Assembly (NCBI GenBank): GCA_038373865.1
Contig: JAXGGA010001169.1
Location: 1-64,000, forward strand
DNA length: 64,000 nt
Origin: Uloborus plumipes
Lineage: Eukaryota; Arthropoda; Arachnida; Araneae; Uloboridae
Reading direction: 5' to 3'
Under the pieces are notes generated by a model that did not search any database, was not told the origin of the DNA, and saw nothing but the letters and a program-made list of their open reading frames with translations. Each line of letters begins with the position of its first letter. The first letter of the stretch is position 1. The translations under genes were made by a program, and so were the position numbers. Below, piece after piece: positions 10,632 to 25,200 of this stretch.

Positions 10632-13238
10632 CTGCAAGAAAATATGTTAAAATCAATTTGACATAGAAAATACGATGTATTGATTTTCTGGAAATATTTT
10701 TTGCAGTAAGAGGAAAACATTTGGTTAATGATCCTTTAAGGGGTCTCTTGTTCCTTATCCCTGTTTAGGAGTTTCCTGAGAAAAACGAAATGGAGTGAAA
10801 ATGGAGAATAAATTCGCTTCCGTCATATTGTAACTGGGGATTTTTATAGATTCGGTAATACGAGGCATTTCCATAAAAAAAAAGGAAATCGTAATTAGGC
10901 TACGGTAATATAGATATGATTATTATGACCAATTTGCACTCGAACACTCATCATAAAAATTATATTTACAGCTACCGTTATAGTATTTTATGTCTTAGCA
11001 ATGTTAATTGATGAGAATTAATAATCTGAAGATTTTTTACTTGCAATGAATTTTTGCTTTTTAAGTTTATTTGTGTAAATGCTTTTTCTCTTTTAAAAAA
11101 AATTTAAAAAGTGATTTTTGCAAGAAAATCCGTTTTTGAATGAAAATTGGGTGAACGTAAACAGAAGACGATTTGTATCCTTAACGACGTAGTCTCTCCA
11201 AATAAATTTTAAAAACGACGAGCTAGATTTATTCTTGTCGTCAAGGTAATCTGAAAAATCAAGGGATCATCGAAGATAGTCAAGACTGTGATCACTTTAT
11301 GATTGCTGAAAAAAATCAACTTTGCAAAACCAACAAAATAAGTTTAACTTGGTATAATGATTTATTTAAGTTACCAATATGAGGAAAATTTAAGCACAGA
11401 ATGATCAAATTTAATGTACTACGTTTCCTGTTTGGACAATACATCGCTAGAAAGTTGACCCGCGGCTTAATCTGATAAGGGGTCATGTAATCAATGGGAG
11501 AGAAAGGGGACACGTGCCCCCTTCGAAATTAAGTACATTTGTGCAACTTATAATTCAATATACCCCAGTCTTACCTATGAGCAAGAAGAGGATACAGCAT
11601 TCTAGAGGGCACAGTTATGAGCGCCTTCTCCCTTTGAATAGCTGTTACAATGTCTGCGGCTGTCCTTTTCACATCTAAAATGGGACAGAGGCACTGCATC
11701 CTGCAATATAAATATGAAGAGAATGAGAAAATGAAAAACTGAAAATTCAAAATAGAATCGCCATTTTTTAATCGCAATTACCGAGAGGTGGGACTGTGAT
11801 TCATGCCGGTATCTATGGTGAAAGGGCACGCTGTCGTAAAGTGGATTTTGTCCTCTTTGCCAAGCAGTCGCATTTCTTCTTCGAGAACTTCCATCAAGCC
11901 AAGGATACCGAATTTGGAAGCGCTGAAATCAAATCGAACTAAACAGTTAGTTCAACAGTAAAAAACAATACGGAGGTGAAAATAGGCTAAACTGCATTTT
12001 TGGAAGATAGTGAGTATTAGCCGAGAAGCCCTGTGAGAGGATGGAATTAAACTCTTTAGGAACGCTTGGGTTTTAAAACCACATTTCCAATCCCAGTAAG
12101 GTAACATGTATGCATGAAAGGACTATTATAAAGAAATGTGTGTAATTTCATGGTCAATAGTCAATATTCCTCTTCCTCCACTGCAAAAAATCTGGTTGCG
12201 TTACTGGTGCAGCTATCATGACGCTTTCTCTCGTATCTTTCAGATTACAGTTGACTGATTCAGCTGATTGCATGCGACCTACAGGCCACAAATAAAAATG
12301 GTGATGTTTCCTATGTTTCAAAAATATTTTTTTCTGTAAGAACACAGTCATGTAAGAACACATATGGAGTGATTTCTTTCCCCTTGATTTTGACTCATTT
12401 TTTTTTCTAAAAAAAAAATCTTTAAACACCCTTAAAGTCGCTGTTCCATTTTCACAGCTGATGTCACAAGTGGATAAAACGTATCAAGCCCATTTTATTC
12501 ACGAACCCTCATTTTTGGTTTCGATTTTTCATTGTTGCGGTCCTGGGATTACCAGAGATCCAAAATGGCTAATGCATTGACCTGGCTTTTAGACCAAAGT
12601 TCTCCATTTGTGACGTCATACGAGGCCTTGTTTTAGCAATCGGACTCGAAAAAAAGTAATAAAAAAGTTGTAAGGAAAATGAATACATTTTCTGGCCGCA
12701 TGTTTTTGTTTGCTTATTCTATCTATATCAGTGACTAAAAGTAATACTTTTGGCTGAAGGAAACACTCCCATTATTAGTGTAGAACTTCTAAAGCTTTTA
12801 AACTGATTGTGCATAGTGCGATTACCTACCTACGTTAACCTCACGGGGAAATAGATGGGGTGTTTCCATTTACCCCATAATCTCTGGAGAAAAGGGATAA
12901 ATGATTTCATTCGTGAACAAACTGTCACGAAGTCGAATGTTTTTTTATAGTTCCTCTCAGAGAGTGATACAGTGCGAAAAATTTTATTTCTCATCAAATC
13001 ACTCAAAAGAAACAGAAGGATCTAAAGTTGGAAATTGAAATTCTGTTTCCCTTTATAGCCCAAATGACCCTGCTTAGTTTCGTTTGAATCTTTGCCTTTA
13101 TTTTGAGGTACTGCAGTCACATCTAATGGGAAAAACGTGTTCCTGTGTCCTCCCTCTCCCTTCTTAAAGTGATCTATGAATTGTATTACTTTTTGAGCTA
13201 CAGCACCCACAAATAACAATTGTTTCTTGTTATTTATT

Positions 13239-13271
<33 letters not shown>

Positions 13272-16200
13272 TTGCACTAACTCAATTTTCGAAACTGTTC
13301 ACCTTATTCAGCATCCTTTAAAACGTCAGAGTTCGAAATCCAACATTTTTCACGAATTCAATGCTTTCTTCTGTAATTGCTGGTAGAGCACTTCGATAAG
13401 TTAAAATCTCATAAGATTTTTTTTAATCATTGCAACTTATAAGAAGACTTCTAAATGAGAAATACATGAATAAGAAATCAAGAGTATCTCATTTCGAAAA
13501 AGAAAATCAATCGTTTTGAAGTGATATTTAATCGACGATTAATCTACACTGCGATGCAAAAGTTTAGACAAAATGCAAATATGTGAAAAAAAAAAAACTA
13601 TTCAACGAAATGTTTTCTAATTTCTACTGCAGGTACACAATATGGTTCCAAATACGTGTCTGGAGTTCTTAAAACAATACCTGGAATCAAATTTTGGATT
13701 TTACAAAAGTCATTTTTTTACATTGTTGCAAAAGTTTAGACAATAGTCATATTTTATGCAAATATCCCTTGAAATGTGATTAGTGGAGGAAATGCAGGAC
13801 TGTTTTATTCATTTATAAAGTGCAGAGATTGCTGAATAAATAATCAAAATCTCAAAAGCTCTTTAGTTCTCGTGTAAAGAAGATGAGAAAGTTTGGAAGC
13901 CGAAATTTGAAAATAAACCTACTTTATTAATTTTTTGTCTTTTAAATAGGCTCTAGTATGGTAGTATATTATTTTTTACTTTGTGGAGAGCAAATTCAGA
14001 CATGCGTATTGATCAAAAAGTCCAAGAAAAATTATATTTCTTAAGGATGAAGGAATTGAAAAAACGGCTCAGACTGACGATTCGCCCCTTAAACCTACAA
14101 AACTTCAACTTGAGTCAAAAACAGCACGTGACAGAATCAGTAGATGAACAATTGAATCGGAATGCAGAAAAAAAACAAAGAATTGTGCCTGAGCCTTTTC
14201 GGACAGAGTGTCCCAGATAAGCCAGATTTTAATGTGCAAAGCAGCATATGTATCATCGTGACTAAAAAATGAATGGTACTTTCTTTGATAAAAATTATTA
14301 AAATTGGGATGGCCTAGATGGATTATAATTCTTTTCGCGGGACTTGAGAAATATCCAATGATCATATGCTGTGCTGCTTTTTTTTAGTTTTGTAGGATTA
14401 AGGGGCGAATCGTCAGTCTGAGGCGTTTTTTCAATTTCTTCATCCTTGAGAAATATAATTTTTCTTGGACTTTTTGATCGATACGCATTTCTGAATTTGC
14501 TCTCCACAAAGTAAAAAACAACGTACTACCATAGTAGAGCCGATTTAAAAGACAAAAAATTAACAAAGTAGGTTCATTTTCAAATTTCGGTTTCCAAACT
14601 TTCTTATCTTCTTTACACGAGAACTACAGAGCTTTTGAGATTTTGATTATTTATTCAGCAATCTCTGTACTTTATAAATGAATAATACAGTCCCGCATTT
14701 CCTCCACCAATCACATTTCAAGGGATATTTGCATAAAATCTGACTATTGTCTAAACTTTTGCAACAATGTAAATAACTGTCTTTTGTAATATCCAAAATT
14801 TGATTCCGGTTTTAGTTTTAAGAACTCCAGACACGTATTTGGGACCATATGGTGTACCTGCAGTAGAAATTTGAAAGCATTTCGTTGAATAGTTTTCCTT
14901 TTATTCATATATTTGCCATTTGTCTAAACTTTTGCATCGCAGTGTATAAAAATCGCAATGTACTGTCTGAAACTTTACGCTCGCGTGGATTAATACATTA
15001 CGACGGAAACACAGTGTATTTTGACGGTTATATAAGTATTACCGTGTATTTTGATATTAATAAGTATACCGTGTATTTCGACGGTAACGATTGATACCAT
15101 TTGTTTGTAATGATATGTTGCATGGAAGTGGGCAGCAAAAATAGTAAAGTAGCTATACTGAAAAATTATTACCGGACTTACGTGTAGTCTGCCAAATACA
15201 ACCAGCTAATGAGTCCTGATGCAGATGAAACTGCTGCTATGTGCCCTTTCTCCAGTTCCAGCATTCTTGGCAGGAAGAATCTAATTGTCTGAAAGAGCAA
15301 AGTATTTTAAATCAATCAAGTAAATGATACAAGTGCAAAAATGGGCTTTACCAAGACCGGGCACTTGGTGAATCCCTAACAGGAACTACTAAATGCAATG
15401 TTGGTAAGAGGTTTGATCAGTTTCATTTATTGAATACAACTTTTTTAAAACCTTTGTTTTAAAAACCTTCTCCCAGTTTAAGCTAAATTGGTTACTCTAC
15501 TTAAAATGTAGTTCTAAGAGACTATGTTTTCGATACATAAAATCCTCAGATCTCCTGATTGTTGTTCTTTATGAAAAACAGTTTTTTTTTTTTTGCAATC
15601 TTTCTTACATTAAAAATTAAATCTAAAAGTGAGCAAAAAACGCTGATGATTATTTTCAAAATTTGCCGCTTTTATGCAGTTATATGCATTAACGTCAAAA
15701 GAAGCAAAAATATTCAATTGCATATTGTTGCCTCAGAACAACGGGACGCCTTTACAGAACAACAGTAATAAAATATCTTACAATTGTTAAATGGATTAGA
15801 TGCCTTACTGTTACTCTGAGACGACGATATGCAGATAAGCATTTACATGTAATCCAGGCTCTATTGATAATAAGGCTATGATCGTGATGACTTTGCAGAT
15901 TCATTCACAGCTGATAAGGCTATGGTCGCAATGACTTACTGAAAGTCATTTACAACTGATGCAGCTATATGGTCGCGATGGCATGCATGAACTGCATGCA
16001 GTTTTTGACGTCTCTTTCTATAATAATTGATTCGGAAAATGAAAAAAAAAAAAGGATTGCTCTTATTTGCAAAAAGCAAGGAATGTCTTACCCAGAAATG
16101 GGAAAGAAGGTTCACTTCTAGTGTCTTCTTAATCTTCGCACTGTCCAATTCCATGAAGAGGACATTTTGTAGGATTCCCGCATTGTTCACTAAAATAGTC

Positions 16201-19200
16201 ACGTCTCCCACTTCCTGCTGTACGATTCTACCAATGCGTTGCACCTCTTTTTCATTGCTGACGTCGCAGATATAGGCATGAGCTTTGCCTCCTAAGCTTC
16301 GGATTTCGTCACGTGTGGCAAATGCACTTTTCTGGGAAAAAAAAAAGAGAACATGAATAAACAGAAACAGCACTATTAAAAATATTATTTTTTTTTCACA
16401 TGCAAACATTATTTTACCGAGCACTATTTGAAAAAACAAAATTTTGAGAAAAAGACCAATTTCTGAACTTCCTGTCGGACCTACATACAAAATAAGTACA
16501 CATTTGGAAAGAGCAGACAAAATCCTTTAAAAACTTTTTCATCAAGATAGTCGCACTTCACAGTGAGTTACAAGCTTTCAAACACTGGAAACACTCAAAA
16601 ATGAAATTTCATCAAACTTTTCAGTCAAAATTTTCAGAAACAACCGTATGAGCTACAACCGGTCAAATGCACCAAAAACTTTCCCATTTCACTAGCTTTC
16701 AGATAATACAACAGAAAATCATATTGGGCTTCAAGTTCAGCAGATATTCTGGCTTTGTTTGAAACAGTATGAAAATCGTCCTTTGTCATAATATGGAAAC
16801 CAGCAAAGAGTCAGACTTTTATGTTCTAAATTTTCTATTTCATGTAAGTGTACTGGTTTATTTATTCAAGAAAAGGAAAATTTTATAACTAAATATTAAA
16901 TTGTAACACTTTATTAAGTTAATAATCACAACAGAAGATAACAACACGTAGAAACAAAGGAGGCATTACTTTAACGCGCTTTTCACAAAGAAAAATTCAA
17001 AATTAAATGAGTTACACTAACATCTATGAGTACATTTACATGTAAACAATCCTCAAAATTTCCCAGAGTTACTGAAATTATCATCCTCCACACCGGATAG
17101 ATGCCTTTGGCCTTTTAAGAGCCAAAACTACCGTCGCTCTCAATGAAATTTCATTTCTCACTTTTGCTACTGCTCCATTAAGCCAAATACGCAAATCCTG
17201 CAAACTGGTTGCATATGAGCAGTAAACTGCTTGTTTCAAGAATCCCCAAACAAAGAAGTTCACTGGCGTCAGGTCTGGTGATCTAGGTGGCCAAGGAATA
17301 GGACCCAAATGACAGGATAAATGACTCTGTGAAATGAAATTTCATAGAGAGCGACGGTAGTTCTCGCTCTTCAAAGGCCAAATGCATCTATCCGGTGTGG
17401 GGGATGATAATTCCAGTAGCTCTGGGAAATGTTGAGGATTGCTTACATGTAAATGTACTCATAGATGTTAGTGTAACTCATTTAATTTTGAATTTTTTTT
17501 TTTTTTTTTTGTGTGTGAAAAGCGCGTTAAAGTAATGCTGCCTTTGTTTCTACGTGTTGTTATCTTCTCTTGTGATTATTAATTTAATAAAGTGTTACAA
17601 TTTAATATTTAGTTATAAAATTTTCCTTTTCTTGAATAAATAAACCAGTACACTTACATGAAATAGAAAATTTAGAACACAAAAAACTGACTCTTTGCTG
17701 GTATCCATATTCTGACAAAGGACGATTTTCATACTGTTTCAAACAAAAGCCAGAATATCTGCTGAACTTGAAGCCCAATATGATTTTCTGTTGTATCATC
17801 TGAAAGCTAGTGAAATGGGAAAGTTTTTGGTACATTTGAACTGTTGTAGATCATACGGTTGTTTCTGAAATTTTTGACTGAAAAGTTTGATGAAATTTCA
17901 TTTTTTAGTGTTTCCAGTGTTTGAAAGCTTGTAACTCACTGTGAAGTGCGACTATCTTGATGAAAAAAGTGTCATTTTAAAGGATTTTGTCTGCTCTTTC
18001 CAAATATGTCCTTATTTTGTATGTAGGTCCGACAGGAAGTTCAGAAATTGGTCTTTTTCTCAAAATGTTGTTTTTTTGCGAATTTTTCTTAGATATAATA
18101 TTACTCGGATACGGTTAAGAATTGATACCGCAAATGGGTGGTTCTATACTCCACTTGGGCTCTTCTATCACCCCTTTTCGTATGGCAGATTCGATCAAAC
18201 TCACCCTGTATAAGGCTGCAATTGCATGTCCTCGGCGAGATCTTTCGAACAAAAAAAAGCTTGTTCGAATCTGACTGCTCAGTTAAAAGTTATTAGGAGG
18301 GAGAAGTTTTTTGAACTGTTCAAAAGTGAACGAAAACTTGCTAAAATCAAAAAGTCAACGATATGAGGAGCTCTTGCCGATATCTTTTATTAGGGGGGAC
18401 AGACAGACCGACACACACATTTTTCCCATCACAAAACCCGACTTTCCAATTTTCAATTTTTCAATATTTTTTTTATTATTGAATAGATTTTTGATTTTCT
18501 TTTATTTTGCGACACTTTTATGATGCATTAAGCTATACCTTTAATGCTTTTTTCGTCTTTCTTTTACTTTAACGGGAAAGTAGTCTTAAAAAGAAGTAGG
18601 TGGTGGCCACTGCGGGCAAAGTGGCCACTTGAAGTTTTCCTCCCTATATACTAGTTCTGCAGCCTAGCGGCAATAGACTCATTTACTCGCCCGGCAGCCG
18701 TTGTTGTTGTGTTATAGTTTGGTGCCGCTCAGGCGCAAACTCACTGAGATATAGCAAATTTTTCACTTTTTCGACCCTCTGATGTTATATAAGTGCATCA
18801 CATGTTTCGCTTTAGTTTATAGTAGGACTAGGTGAAGTAAATTTTACATCAATGGTGCAAAACACCATGTTTCTAGCTTTGAATTCATATATGTCTCAAC
18901 AGTAGATACAGAAACAGGTTGTACGTGAAATATTGTTCTTTCGAAAATAGCGTGCTAGAGGGCAAAGTGGCCACTTCGATTGTTCAATTCGAAACGTCGA
19001 TTGTTTTTTCTATGGTGATTGTTACTCGAAATCTAAGGACAACGAAGGCTGGATTAGATATTCTGGGTGCCTCAAATGGGCTCACGAAGCCTGCACAGGA
19101 GCCGAAGAGGAGAACGATGAGTTTATTTGTGATTTATGTAAATACCAGTGATTTCATAACTTCACATACTTTTAGTAATGCCTATTTTTGTTTAAAACCC

Positions 19201-22200
19201 TAATACAATTGTTCTGAGTTCTGAAACTAAATGCGTTTCATTTTTTCCATACTGTCTAAATCTATTTAGGCAGTGGCCACTTTGCCCTACCTAGTGGGGC
19301 AAAGTGGCCACTTTGACAGCTTTTGGTAAAGTAAAAATTTTGTACAAATAAAGTTTAAAAATCTAGTTGTTTATATTTTTTAATCAGGCCTAAGTAACCA
19401 TACTAAATGCTGAAGGGATTTATAAAATGTTTCAATAAAGTTTAGGGGTGAAAAAAAATAGATGTTCCTTAGGGTGGCCGTTATGCCCACCCTTCCCCTA
19501 CATCCGTGCAAGAGCGAGGGTTCGAGCACGGAACGTCCTCCACCCGCCCATCTAGTCAGACTTCTCTGACTACTACACACTGTGACCGGCCTTTTCGTCT
19601 CTTATCAATCTTAAATGATGACGTTTAGTGATCTGGAAATGATATGCTCAAGTAAAGTTTCACAATTCAAGTTTATCAATAGAGAAGTGTTTCCTGAAAG
19701 AACGCGATTTTACGCATAAAAAAGTTTTTTAATGCAAAATCTGCTTCAGTTAAGCCTTGAATGAGCGCAAACCACAGACGATTTTACAACCATGGTGGCG
19801 AAAATGAGTACCGCTGTACATATATTAAAAACAACGAGCTACAACTACAACTACAAATCTGTACCTCAGAACCAGACTAACGTAAGTCCATTTTCGTCAT
19901 TTTTCAGTAGAGGGGAAAAACGATGTATTCGACAATCGTTTTTCCCCTCTACCGAAAAATGACGAAAATGGACTTACGTTAGTCTGGTTCTGAGGTACAG
20001 AAATGTGACGACCAGCAGCAGGCTCTAGGCCCAACTGGGCTGGTCCTAGTCAAATTAAAGACCCCAATGAAGATCAATGGCTTGGCCCTCTTAAAGCAAT
20101 CTACTCCATTGCTCCTTACCGCCTGTTCCGGTAAACTGTTCCAAGTTCCCACTACCCTGCTAAAATAGTAATTTTTTCGAATTTCCAGATTAGCCGGAGA
20201 TTTGAAGAGCTTAAAACAATGACCCCTTGTCCTGCTTTCCGTGTAAAAATCTAACCCTGCAACATCATTCATATTAATAAATTTAAATAACTGAATCATG
20301 TCCCCTCTGGCTCTCCTTTGCTCAAGACTATACATATTAAGCATTCTAAGTCTGGAATCATAGTCTAAATTAGAAAATCCGTTTACTAACTTTGTAGCCC
20401 TTCTTTGTACCCTTTCCAATAAATTAATATCTTTCTTTCAGATAAGGAGACCAAAACTGAAGTTAAACTTATTCTCGTCGTCATCAAAAGAAACGGTAAA
20501 TAAGTATAAAAAGGAATTCGTCATTGTTGAAAAAAGGGGGTAAAATGGGAATTTTGAAAAAATGGTGAATGGTAAACAAAAAGTAATTTCAACATCGTTA
20601 TTTTCAGTTAAAATACAGGTAACGCATTCTTTCCAAGGATATCTTTCATGCTGTGCAGTGATTTTTCACAAATTCGTAGTGATATTAAAGGTTTTTCGTT
20701 TGCAAAAAGAAAGGAAACGAAGAAAGAAAAGTCTGGTGCCTTTCGCCTCCACCATCATACTCGCCGCCCTGCGCAGCAAGAAGGACTGCTAGCTGATTTT
20801 TTTCAAAGCTAACGAAGCTTTCCTCTTTGCGACAAAATCCCGTTCCATGTTTTTTGCTGCTACTGTGAGTGAAAAGTGTGTGTGTGTGTGTGTGTGTGTG
20901 GTTTCCAGATAAAACTGTTCAAATTACGGGAATGGCCTCGGTTCCGTAATAAAACTCAGCTGACGTAAGTAATAATTTATTTTTGGTTTTGCATTATTAC
21001 ATCTCTTAGAAATAAAGCACGTGATTTGCTACAAAGACGTGAAACTAAATCAAGGTTGTTGACTAGGTTTTACTTGACATTGAAGAACAGCTGCAAGTTT
21101 AAGCAAAAGTAGAAATTTGTTATGAAGTTTCATGCACTTGTTTTGAAGTTAGAAGGCGTCCTTTTCTTCAGCACCTGGAAATAAAGCCTTGTCCGTTGGG
21201 ATAAAAGTATTTAATTTCAAAACAAACAAACTAATAATTTTTATTCAATATTTGTTTCATTTGTTTGCTGAAAATTCTTTTGTAAACATTGAATAACCTA
21301 ACCTTAAAAGAGTATTAAAATTACCGGCACTAAAATTAATACCGGGTCCCATTGCTGGTAGCGGCGGCCCTGTATGCGTGCGGGGCCCGATGCGTGATAC
21401 CCCTTTTTGAACGAGAAGAGATTCAATTGAATCTCGTTTCTATCCAAAGGAAGAAGCAGATCACCCTTGTCCGCATGGAATGCGGTTGTATTTAATTAAC
21501 CATACTGTTAACGAATGCAATTTGAAAATTTTGAAACCTGCAGAGAAAACAAAATTGTCACAACAGCATGAAATAAAGAAGCATTTCCACGATGAAAATT
21601 ATTATGTCGTCATTTACCGCATTTCGAACTACACGGTAAACTACATACCACTTCCGCTGAAATTTTCATTAACTTGTAGGCCTCGCAATTTAAATTCCAT
21701 GACATAAATAGGACTTTAAACACGCCGCGCCGGTCAAAGAAGATACTGTCCGTCCGTGAACCATTCCTCTTAAAAAAGGGGACGATGGGTTATGAATGAG
21801 AACTTTCGAAAGTTTTCAATTTAAAAGTTGCATTTGTTATCCTATTGACATATTTAACTAAACTATGTATTTGAAACTAGTATCGTTCTACGTTTTTTGA
21901 TACGGCTCAAAATGCTTTTCATTATTATTCCTCTTATTGTTATCTTACCTATCACCCCTATTTTGGTAATATCAGAGAAGACCTGACGCTTGTGTAAATA
22001 CGCGGAAGGTTTTACCTAAGAAAATCAGACAGTATTTTTGAATATTTTCGCCCACGATATGAACGCACACAGAAACTAAAATGCACTGTTCCGTTGAATA
22101 TTTCTAGCAGACTCATTTGAATGGAATCTTAAAGAATAAGAATAGTACTTTCAAAATAGAAAACCCCTGAATGGAACGCAGATCTAAGTCTAGATATTGT

Positions 22201-25200
22201 TTCTACAGAAATAGGTACTTCCGCAATCAACAATTAGAGAAGAATTGTTCCTTAAGGAGTAATGAAGCTATTGTATTTGAATATGCGGTCGTGAGAATAA
22301 GGGAATTCTGGAAGCATTAGTTTTCGCACGAATTTCAAATAGCCACTTATTTTTAGATACGTTTTGCAGCAGAATGTATTTTGCAAGACGAAGAATGCGG
22401 CATAAAAAATATAGGTTTCCAAAACAAACAAACGTATACTATAGCAAATAGTACAGCAAAATTTTGTGATACAGGATATTTCTATATTTTTAATTTTTAT
22501 TTAGTTATGTAGTTTCTTTCTTCTTTTTTTTCTTTTTGAACTCACTTATATTGCAAAATATTAATTAAACTTTTTTTTTTCTTTCCGAACAAAATTGGAA
22601 CCACAAAAATCATTGCAATCCTTTCGTCAACGAAATAGTATTTTTTAAAAACGTTTTTAGTCTTGAATGTAAGTCTCTTTTTCGAAAATTATGTGTTCTG
22701 TAGTGTAAATATTTTTTTTCTCCTTATTCTTTCCCAGTATTGCCCTCAGCACACAGTAAGTGCTAACCTAGCAAAATTACATTTTTTCTCGTCAAATTCG
22801 AACAAAACTATGGAACTTTTCCGTAACAGTACCTCACGGCGCATATTTAAACTTGGAAAGAATTTTTAATTTTATTTATTGTCACCACGTTTGGTCAAAC
22901 TTTCCTTGAAACTACTTATTTGGCGAAATCATACGTTATTTTGCTTTTTTAATAGTTTTTAGAGCAGAACGAAGCAAAATAATATACCAAATGGGAAAAA
23001 AAAACAAGGTATTTAACAACCTAAAAACTCCCATTAAAACAATTCAACTAATCAGCTTTAAATGATCCAGTAACATGTAAAACAATCAGCTAAATAAATA
23101 CATGAAACCATAAATACGCATTGAAAGTTCCATTTAATTGTAAAATTAGAAAATAAAGAACAAATATGGCAACCTTGCATACGTATTTTTTAATTTGTAC
23201 CAGAGTTGAAAGAAAATAAGTGACCCAACTAGGTAACGTACCTATGGCGCAGGTCCGTCATTTCAAAAAAAAAAAATCAGTGAGCAGAGTTGAAGAATTT
23301 TTTTATGCAAATTATCACAAAAACAACAAAATCACTCCCACTTTCATGCAAATACATTAATTTCTAATAGACTGAGGCGGGGGCAACTGACCCCTCATGT
23401 CCCAGGGACATGACAGGCCTGCTGTGAGGGGCGCCCCGAACTAAAATTTTTGGGAGTGGAGAAGTTATCAATTTTCTAAATGAAGTTCCGATTTTACCGA
23501 ATGACAAAGTACAAGCATGCACACATGTCGTGCATGCATAACATGCAGTGAGAAAAAACATTAGGCATCTTGTAAAAAACAATATCTAAAAACTAAAAAG
23601 AACAAATAATCTCAATGTTGCAAAATTGTCTTCAAATTGCCAAATCGTCAGCAAAACGTGCCAAATACGGAAATTATTGGGAGGTCACAGTGACCTTCGG
23701 TGACCTCCCATCGGGGTGCTCCTGCCCAGTAGCGTAGCTAGGTAGCCCAGCGCCCGTGGCGAACTTGAAAAATTGCGCCCCCTCCCCCTCCATAGGTTGC
23801 TCTGATGAGAGGTCATTGTGACCTCCCAAAATGTCCTTACTCCTAAAATTTTGATCAGTTTATTCGAAAAAATTGCAAATAATGTTGTAACTTTTGTTTA
23901 ATACGCTTTTATTAGTTTCACTTGCTGGTTTGTCAATATGTAACTCTAAATAAAAAATAAAATTCACGTTCTTTACAAATATAAAAGTAATATATTTAGT
24001 ACTATTATTAATACTAAAGGCTAAAATATATTATATAAATTATATTACTATATTACATGTTGATGCATTATAAGTGCATCTAAAAGCGTATTTTTTAGTT
24101 TTTTAAACTTAATTTAAAGATTTTTTTTCTTTCTTTCAGCATTTTTAAGGATGCTCAGTGTTCCCCCTCATATAATGTGTGCATGATATGTCTGTTTGTT
24201 CGTATTATTGGGTAAAATTCAAGTTTTATTTTTTACAAGTTTTTGTTCAATTTGAGAATTTTTGTCTTTCTAACAATTTTAGTTCGGGGCGTTCCTACTT
24301 TTCACATAAATTCAAAAAACAAATTATTCTTGCAATTAGTTATTGAACATAGTGTTTTTTTCCACACGACAGCTTTTATTTAAAATCGAATTTGTTTTAA
24401 AACACTAGAAAAATGTATAAAATAAACATAAATTGTGCATTCTAAATAAAAATCAAAGCATTGATTCTATTGTAATTAAGAAATCAAACATACAAAAACC
24501 ATAATTAATCTGAAATTGGTTAAATAAATACGACTCCTTGCGTACAGGCAAAAATTAAAGTTTGCTATTTTAGGCCTCCGATTATTTTTTATGCATAAAT
24601 ACTTTTCAATCTAAGTATTTAAAATGTTACAGAGACCCTCTGTTATTTAATACTAATATTATCTATGAGGGTTGTTAGGAAAGGCAATCGTTCCTTCCGT
24701 GGCTTTAACCCTCGTGGGTTCCTTGGGGTCATATGTGACCCCAATGCAATTTCTGTTTAATATATCTTGTTAATCAACCATTTGTTTTTAATGGCATTTT
24801 GTGGCTTTTATTATTCTAGTTTTCTATTCAAAATAATGCTATTATTGTGTTTTATTTTTCCCGGATTGCATTTTTTGCACACAAGACCCTTGGGCTCACT
24901 TCCCCAGAATGCCAAAAAAAGAGGACGTTGCAACTTTTGTCCAAGGGCCCAGACAGAAAATGCATCGAAAAATGTCATAAGTGTTTGAAATTCACTTGCA
25001 AAAAATCATGTTTTTTCAGGTCTGTAACAGTTGTAAATAAATCTACAGTTATTGTAAGTTTTGCTCTAAAATTTTAATTTTTAATGCAGAAACTAAATTT
25101 TACTTTGATTGTGTCTTTTTATTTTCATTTTTTCATCATTAAAAAGTGTGTGAACTTAAATAATGCATGTAACATTCAATAATCATAATAAATTAATTAA

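Larger units (their letters stand above)
23340..24310. repeat. Composite repeat region with GGGAGGTCA palindromes and a hAT end
   Basis: The word GCGCCCCGAACTAAAATTTT (23430) recurs inverted near 24283 (AATTTTAGTTCGGGGCG), suggesting an element of about 0.87 kb. Inside are CAGTAGCGTAGCTAGG (23727), a hAT-like terminus related to the inverted one ending at 29591, and two AGGTCAnnnTGACCT palindromes. The dispersed block of 9930-10200 is also here in reverse. Boundaries are approximate. Confidence 0.45.

Noticed and set aside
15936..16520. 194-residue minus-strand frame taken as a whole
   Set aside because: Only 16331-16092 is exon; the residues before and after are intronic sequence beyond clear splice sites.
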